Source: Neptuniibacter marinus
Lineage (GTDB): Bacteria; Pseudomonadota; Gammaproteobacteria; Pseudomonadales; Balneatricaceae
Reading direction: 5' to 3'
DNA: 64,000 nt
Assembly (NCBI RefSeq): GCF_001597725.1
Contig: NZ_LUTR01000015.1
Coordinates: 1-64,000 of the forward strand
Positions 56,368-64,000 of this stretch are shown here, piece by piece. The position numbers and the translations under genes are program-made. How positions within the stretch are numbered: the stretch's first letter is position 1; every line of letters begins with the position of its first letter. The notes below the pieces were generated by a model that saw only the letters and a list, made by a program, of their open reading frames with translations, was not told where the DNA came from and did no database searches.

Positions 56368-57036
56368 CTAACGTACAGTACCGCTTAATAATGGAACAAA
56401 TTTCACACACTCAAGCACTTCTGTTGAAAACTCCTCTTCTGAGAGGCGTAAAACCAGCTTAAGCTCCTGACTATCACTTCCACCTACAGGAATGATGAGT
56501 CTTCCACCAATAGCTAACTGCTGCTTCAACTCTTCTGGAACTTCTTCCGGAGCACAGGCAGCCAATATCCCATCAAATGGAGCCTTGACTGACCAACCCA
56601 TTCCTCCATCGGTATGCTTAAGATGGACATTACTAAGTCCTAACAGTTTTAGCCGCTCTCGTGCTTTTTCTTGTAAAGGACGAATCCTCTCTACACTAAA
56701 CAATTCGGACACCAAGGGTGCCAAAATGGATGTTTGATACCCTGAACCGGTACCCACTTCTAACACTTTATCTAAAGGCCCATCCGCCAATAAGGTTTCA
56801 GTCATACGTGCGACAATAAAAGGCTGCGATATAGTCTGATTAAAACCAATAGGTAGGGCTGTATCTTCATACGCACGATGCGATAAAGCTTCATCAATAA
56901 AGATGTGTCTAGGCGTCTGACGCATCACTTCGAGTACAGATTCATTAACTATACCCTGCTCCCTTAACCGATTAATTAATCGGTCTCGAGTTCGTTGTGA
57001 GGTCATTCCTATCCCACGTAATTGCTTATCGTTCAA
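56368..57036 (-). CDS. pcm: protein-L-isoaspartate O-methyltransferase
   Basis: This 222-residue SAM-dependent repair enzyme for isoaspartyl damage has the motif [19 protein letters not shown] near residue 60, the SAM site [16 protein letters not shown] near residue 93 and the [19 protein letters not shown] stretch near residue 155. It overlaps the surE stop by four bases (ATGA). Confidence 0.96.
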   Translation of the reverse strand: MNDKQLRGIGMTSQRTRDRLINRLREQGIVNESVLEVMRQTPRHIFIDEALSHRAYEDTALPIGFNQTISQPFIVARMTETLLADGPLDKVLEVGTGSGYQTSILAPLVSELFSVERIRPLQEKARERLKLLGLSNVHLKHTDGGMGWSVKAPFDGILAACAPEEVPEELKQQLAIGGRLIIPVGGSDSQELKLVLRLSEEEFSTEVLECVKFVPLLSGTVR

Positions 57037-57782
57037 AAACTACGCTCCAACCAATCACCTACATTATCCATACCTGCGTATTCCGTCATATCCACATGCA
57101 AAGGCGTAATAGATACACAACGCTCATCCAACGCATAAAAATCAGTACCTGGCGCCCTATCTGCTGCAGCCCCCGCTCCAGCAATCCAATAACGCACCTT
57201 TCCGCGAGGGTCATGGGTTACTATTGGTTTATCAGCACAGGATCTATGCCCTAAACGAGTCACATGAATACCGCTAAATTCATCCACAGAGCAGTCAGGC
57301 ACATTAACATTTAAAATAGTTCTCGGCGCAACATTCAGCTGATGAATATTAGCTACTATATCTTTGGCCACTTGCGCGGCAGCTTCATAAGAAGCTGGAT
57401 GAAAGCTGCCTGATGATATAGCAATGGAGGGATAACGAAAATGCCTGCCCTCCATCGCAGCAGCAACCGTTCCTGAGTAGATCACATCATCACCAAGATT
57501 AGGGCCAGCATTGATCCCTGACACTACAATATCTGGTTCCATACCCAATACTCCAGACCCACCAATATGAACACAATCGGTCGGCGTGCCATTGATACTA
57601 TAAAATCCATTTTCGTGGTGAACAATTTCCAATGGTCTATCAAGGGTTAAAGAATTACTCGCGGCGCTCCGATTTCTATCCGGAGCGACTACCAACACTT
57701 CGCCTAAATCAGATAAGGCTCGGACTAACGCCGACAACCCTGGAGCATAAACACCATCATCATTTGAGATTAATATCTTCAT
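57033..57782 (-). CDS. surE: 5'/3'-nucleotidase SurE
   Basis: This 249-residue survival protein is a metal-dependent nucleotidase. The metal motif is [11 protein letters not shown] (Asp8, Asp9), with [13 protein letters not shown] near residue 38 and [25 protein letters not shown] near residue 88, all conserved. It is paired with pcm in a stationary-phase cluster with nlpD and rpoS. Confidence 0.97.
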   Translation of the reverse strand: MKILISNDDGVYAPGLSALVRALSDLGEVLVVAPDRNRSAASNSLTLDRPLEIVHHENGFYSINGTPTDCVHIGGSGVLGMEPDIVVSGINAGPNLGDDVIYSGTVAAAMEGRHFRYPSIAISSGSFHPASYEAAAQVAKDIVANIHQLNVAPRTILNVNVPDCSVDEFSGIHVTRLGHRSCADKPIVTHDPRGKVRYWIAGAGAAADRAPGTDFYALDERCVSITPLHVDMTEYAGMDNVGDWLERSF

Positions 57783-57792
57783 ATATCCGTCG

Positions 57793-58827
57793 TTACTCTG
57801 ACACAGAAGTTAAACACAGCTCTCGAAGTACACTTGTTGCGAAAGCACCAGACATTAAACCAAACTCAATCCAACACTCTGTCTCGCTTATCTGCTCTAG
57901 CTTAAGGTTTTCAGGCTGCAGCTTCAAAGCTCTTCGCTCCTGATTTAAACTTAAGGTTTCTAAAAGATCGGAAACGTCTTTCCATTGCAACAAAGTAGAG
58001 CGCTCCCATTCTTCGGCTTCACCTGTAGGCATCATCTCACCACGCCCCCACAAAGGCCCAGTCAGCGTAATAGCATCATTATTAAGGCGCTGTTGCAGCT
58101 CATCGTTCGACTTTTCTTCAACAAAACAGCTCTGACTGCCGGAGATCATCAAAGCATCACCATCCATTATGCGACCCCACAACCCGCTTTCTATACGTGA
58201 AGACAAAAGCTGGTTAAACAACCATGAGCGCACCGCCGAAATATAGATCCCTTTTTTGTTACGCTGCCGCTCCTGAATCTCCCCTTTTAACAGGGCAATG
58301 CCTTTATACAAATTACCAAAATCAAAACCAAAGCGCTGTTCACCAAAGTAATTAGGTACGCCCCCTTGTTCTACCAAAGCCACGCGACGCTTCAACGCAT
58401 CCATATCCGTAACTTGCCGTAAGCACAGCCTAAAGGTATTCCCTTTTAGCGTACCTAAGCGAAGTTTGCGCGGATGACGTACCGCCTCAAGCACCTCAAT
58501 GCTATCGCCACCAAACAGCTTCCAATTGAGATTTCGCTTAATGGGAAATTTAATACAAAACCACTGTTCAGTAACCGCATGCCGATCTTTTTTGCCGGCA
58601 TAAGTCACATCCCGCGGGCTAACTTGAGCAAAGTTAGCTAGCTGGCGTGCAACCCAATCTGTATTCTCTCCACGTTTGCGGATATATAAAAATACATGCT
58701 CACCTTGCCCCTCCGGTTCAAAGCCAAGCGACTCTATAACTTGGAAATCTTCAGGGGTTGAACGAATAACTGCTTCGCTCTCAGGAACGCCGTATAAATA
58801 TTTAAAATCTGTAGGTAGGATTGTCAC
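57793..58827 (-). CDS. truD: tRNA pseudouridine(13) synthase TruD
   Basis: This 344-residue enzyme makes pseudouridine 13 in tRNA-Glu. The catalytic Asp is in DVTYAGKKDRHAVTEQW near residue 80. The TRUD-specific block GGVPNYFGEQRFGFDFGN is near residue 155. The length is normal. It starts three bases after ftsB and lies ten bases upstream of surE. Confidence 0.96.
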   Translation of the reverse strand: MTILPTDFKYLYGVPESEAVIRSTPEDFQVIESLGFEPEGQGEHVFLYIRKRGENTDWVARQLANFAQVSPRDVTYAGKKDRHAVTEQWFCIKFPIKRNLNWKLFGGDSIEVLEAVRHPRKLRLGTLKGNTFRLCLRQVTDMDALKRRVALVEQGGVPNYFGEQRFGFDFGNLYKGIALLKGEIQERQRNKKGIYISAVRSWLFNQLLSSRIESGLWGRIMDGDALMISGSQSCFVEEKSNDELQQRLNNDAITLTGPLWGRGEMMPTGEAEEWERSTLLQWKDVSDLLETLSLNQERRALKLQPENLKLEQISETECWIEFGLMSGAFATSVLRELCLTSVSE

Positions 58828-58830
58828 GTG

Positions 58831-59121
58831 TTATTTATTCTCTTCTACAGGCTCAACTAACTGAATAAACGTTTCGCCATCACGTATCATGCCCAATTCA
58901 CTTCGAGCACGTTCTTCTAGCGCTGCTTGCCCTTTTTTAAGATCCTGAACTTCAGCTTCTAACTCACTATTTCTTTGACTTAACTCTTGGTTAATACTTT
59001 TCTGCAACTCGATTTTGGCATTCAAGTCCCAAATATCACGCACATTCACCTCTCCGAACCACAATCGGTATTGCAGTCCTAATAAAAGGCAAATGAGTAA
59101 CGTAATTAACCAGCGATACAT
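58831..59121 (-). CDS. ftsB: cell division protein FtsB
   Basis: This is a 96-residue bitopic membrane protein of the FtsQLB complex. It has one N-terminal membrane segment (WLITLLICLLLGLQYRLWF) followed by a leucine-zipper-like coiled coil rich in Glu, Gln and Leu (about residues 30-65) and a periplasmic end (RARSELGMIRDGETFIQLVE). I use ATG 59121; an ATG two codons upstream has no room for a ribosome site. It follows eno, as in Pseudomonas. Confidence 0.92.
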   Translation of the reverse strand: MYRWLITLLICLLLGLQYRLWFGEVNVRDIWDLNAKIELQKSINQELSQRNSELEAEVQDLKKGQAALEERARSELGMIRDGETFIQLVEPVEENK

Positions 59122-59143
59122 AGACATTCTTTAAGCAAAAAAA

Positions 59144-59160
59144 GAGGGCAATCCGCCCCC
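59144..59160 (-). terminator. terminator after eno
   Basis: GAGGGC and GCCCCC can pair around AATCC with T-run after on the minus strand; one G-T pair is needed. Confidence 0.6.
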
Positions 59161-59193
59161 TTTTTATATCAGACTATTGAGCAAACAACTACG

Positions 59194-60516
<1,323 letters not shown>

Positions 60517-60519
60517 TCA

Positions 60520-60535
60520 GGGGGCTAAAGCCCCC
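60520..60535. terminator. GC-rich hairpin between pyrG and eno
   Basis: GGGGGC (60520-60525) pairs with GCCCCC (60530-60535) around TAAA. No clear T-run follows on the minus strand, so it may attenuate rather than stop transcription. Confidence 0.4.
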
Positions 60536-60547
60536 GTCCATAATTTT

Positions 60548-62227
<1,680 letters not shown>

Positions 62228-62242
62228 CTATAAGATAGCAAA

Positions 62243-63595
62243 TTAGCAGCGCTCAGACAATGAAAAGGAGCACCATAAAACAGAAAAGCCAGACTTTTCT
62301 GAGTACCATCCCTCACAAATGCAAATACTAGGCACTGCAACTAACTGATCGCCGACATAAAGTAACGGCCAATGCTCCCTATACCAAGGCGGTATCGCTG
62401 CTTCTTGTAATAGTTTTTTAACAGAGACTGAGTGTTTTTTACCTTGAGGACGACAGCGCTCTCCACCTTTACGGCGCTTTACCACAACATCGGATAAGGA
62501 TTTAAGCCCCATTGTCGCAGCGGATATATACAATGTTCCCTCACCCAAATCGTACTCCCCTTCGCGTACAACTGGGAGGCCATCACACAAAAAGTTAGGC
62601 AAGGATAGATCATCACGATCTAAATAAAGTGCACCTAAAAACCGCCGTAACTTATATCCACCCAAAATATAAACAGGATTAGCATCAACCTTAGCTAGCA
62701 CAACATCAGCAAAAATCACTTGCAACTGATCCTGATTAATTCGAATACCTGTTTTCACATAAACCCAATGACGCAATAAGGCACGACGTTTTTGCGGCTC
62801 AAACCCCTCTAATCTCTGTAAATCTAAGCATCCCCGTTGATCGGTACAGCCTAAAAGGTCTGATTCTAGATAGGATTCCAGCAAAGAGTGCGATTCAGCC
62901 ATAAGCTCAGCGCTTTTCTGCCACTGAGTCAACACATGAGGCCATCGTTGCTTTAACAACGGCATCACACGATGACGCAAATAATTTCGATCGTAACTCT
63001 CATCCTGATTGCTCGGGTCATCTATATATTCAAGTTCCAATAGATCAGCTACTTGCTCCAACTCTGCACGACTCAACTTAAGCAATGGACGAAACAGAGC
63101 CCCTTCCCCCAAAGAACGCATCGCAGCCATGCCCGACAACCCCAGCAATCCAGCTCCACGCAGCATTCTAAATAAGAGGGTTTCAGCCTGGTCATCTGCA
63201 TGATGCCCCATTAACAACAAATCCCTAGCCCTTATTACCTGCTCAAATGCAGTGTATCGAGCATCTCGCGCAGCGTTTTCAGATGAGTTTTCAGGAAAAA
63301 CATCAACCACTTCATGAGCAAGAGAAAGCATAGTAGCCTGAGCACACGAAAAAGCAGCCCAACTATCAGCCTCATTTTGTAAATGATGATTAATATGGAC
63401 AACATGTATCTTAGAGGAAGGTAACAAGCGAGAAGCTAGCACTAGTAAGACCTGAGAGTCTAAACCACCACTATGAGCAATAAGGAAACGCTCTATATCT
63501 GAAGAAGAAACAACTGTGAGCGCATTTTTAAATTGGCGCTCACATTTTTTGAGAACAGCAACCGCTTCAGGGTTACTCTTCACCGCCAAAACCAT
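62243..63595 (-). CDS. tilS: tRNA(Ile)-lysidine synthase TilS
   Basis: This 450-residue enzyme adds lysine to C34 of tRNA-Ile(CAU). The PP-loop is SGGLDS at residues 42-47, with [18 protein letters not shown] near 130 and a C-terminal domain ending near [17 protein letters not shown]. As annotated it overlaps the accA stop by 23 bases; GTG four codons later would reduce the overlap. Gene order accA-tilS-pyrG is common in this group. Confidence 0.93.
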   Translation of the reverse strand: MVLAVKSNPEAVAVLKKCERQFKNALTVVSSSDIERFLIAHSGGLDSQVLLVLASRLLPSSKIHVVHINHHLQNEADSWAAFSCAQATMLSLAHEVVDVFPENSSENAARDARYTAFEQVIRARDLLLMGHHADDQAETLLFRMLRGAGLLGLSGMAAMRSLGEGALFRPLLKLSRAELEQVADLLELEYIDDPSNQDESYDRNYLRHRVMPLLKQRWPHVLTQWQKSAELMAESHSLLESYLESDLLGCTDQRGCLDLQRLEGFEPQKRRALLRHWVYVKTGIRINQDQLQVIFADVVLAKVDANPVYILGGYKLRRFLGALYLDRDDLSLPNFLCDGLPVVREGEYDLGEGTLYISAATMGLKSLSDVVVKRRKGGERCRPQGKKHSVSVKKLLQEAAIPPWYREHWPLLYVGDQLVAVPSICICEGWYSEKSGFSVLWCSFSLSERC

Positions 63596-64000
63596 AAGCC
63601 ATCAGACGCTTATAACGTCGTTCAAGCAACTCTTCAGTCGGTAATTCATTCAAGTGCTCTAAAACACCTAACAAGTGACGTTTTAAGTTTGCAGCCGTTA
63701 GAGCAGGGTCACGATGTGCACCACCCAATGGCTCATTAATAATTTGGTCAACTAGGCCTAATTCATGCAAACGTTCAGATGTAATACCCATCGCTTTCGC
63801 TGCATCAGCTGCACGATCAGCACTCTTCCAAAGAATCGATGCACAACCTTCAGGAGATATAACAGAGTAAGTAGAGTAGCTCATCATCATAAGCTCATCA
63901 CATACACCAATCGCCAACGCACCACCAGATCCACCTTCACCGATCACGGTAGAGATAATGGGTGTTTTAAATTGTGACATTTTAGCCAAGTTAAACGCTA
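63573..64000 (-). CDS. accA: acetyl-CoA carboxylase carboxyltransferase alpha subunit (3' part)
   Basis: This is the C-terminal 141 residues of AccA, running off the window's right end. It has [37 protein letters not shown] and [11 protein letters not shown], which are close to E. coli AccA. The frame is open to the window edge, so the gene is cut by the window and not broken. AccA transfers the carboxyl group to acetyl-CoA for fatty-acid synthesis. Confidence 0.96.
   Translation of the reverse strand, partial: AFNLAKMSQFKTPIISTVIGEGGSGGALAIGVCDELMMMSYSTYSVISPEGCASILWKSADRAADAAKAMGITSERLHELGLVDQIINEPLGGAHRDPALTAANLKRHLLGVLEHLNELPTEELLERRYKRLMAYGFGGEE

Overview
The window looks like chromosomal DNA of a marine, flagellated gammaproteobacterium, most likely from the Oceanospirillaceae (Neptunomonas/Amphritea-like). 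This is inferred from moderately AT-rich DNA, a sigma54/FliA-controlled flgBCDE / flgFGHIJ / flgKL layout, a Na+-translocating oxaloacetate decarboxylase, and the conserved order accA-tilS-pyrG-eno-ftsB-truD-surE-pcm-nlpD-rpoS with mutS, pncC, recA, recX, alaS, lysC, csrA and tRNA genes. The genus is not proven by anything seen here.

Region 1 (1-3000) is the tail of an integron gene-cassette array. A convincing attC site at 2008-2085 and a second attC-like site at 91-190 bracket a cassette holding a large unknown membrane protein. A lipoprotein gene follows, perhaps as the last cassette before a degenerate site near 2944. No integrase is in view. Region 2 (3200-9340) is a loose run of plus-strand membrane and envelope genes: TauE/SafE permease, Ca/Na exchanger-like protein, outer-membrane beta-barrel, DUF2254, an EEP-family phosphatase/nuclease and DUF2007. 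Region 3 (9500-15600, minus strand) holds a haem-binding DUF3365 protein and a fatty-acid degradation group (enoyl-CoA hydratase, DUF2889, FadD, SCP2 protein, acyl-CoA dehydrogenase).

Region 4 (15900-31400) is a flagellar hook/rod/ring cluster with cheV-cheR and the flgA and flgMN genes. Its promoters are readable: sigma54 sites (TGG-type -24, TTGC -12) before flgB and flgF, and FliA sites (TAAAG...GCCGATAA) before flgK and flgM. This gives a clean early/late hierarchy. A 12-copy heptanucleotide tandem repeat lies between cheR and flgB.

Region 5 (31487-35587) is the most unusual part. A tRNA-Arg(CCT) gene is followed by a roughly 4-kb insert bounded by a 20-bp direct repeat of the tRNA 3' end. 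The insert has no integrase. It carries a two-gene minus-strand operon (a nucleoid-associated NA37/NdpA-like protein plus an unknown membrane protein) and a HigB/HigA-type toxin-antitoxin pair. I regard this as a candidate undescribed defence or satellite module; that function is inference.

Region 6 (35600-64000) is mostly core chromosome: a TPR protein with a degenerate receiver domain, a possible FNR-controlled small RNA, a histone-deacetylase-like hydrolase, oadGAB, thiI, three identical tRNA-Arg(ACG) genes and tRNA-Ser(GCT), csrA, lysC, alaS, recX, recA (with a LexA box), pncC, mutS, rpoS, nlpD, a DUF368 protein, pcm, surE, truD, ftsB, eno, pyrG, tilS and the 3' end of accA. Genes for tRNA modification, stress response (rpoS, surE, pcm), DNA repair and central metabolism sit here in conserved neighbourhoods. 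The ispD and ispF genes that often lie between ftsB and truD are missing.
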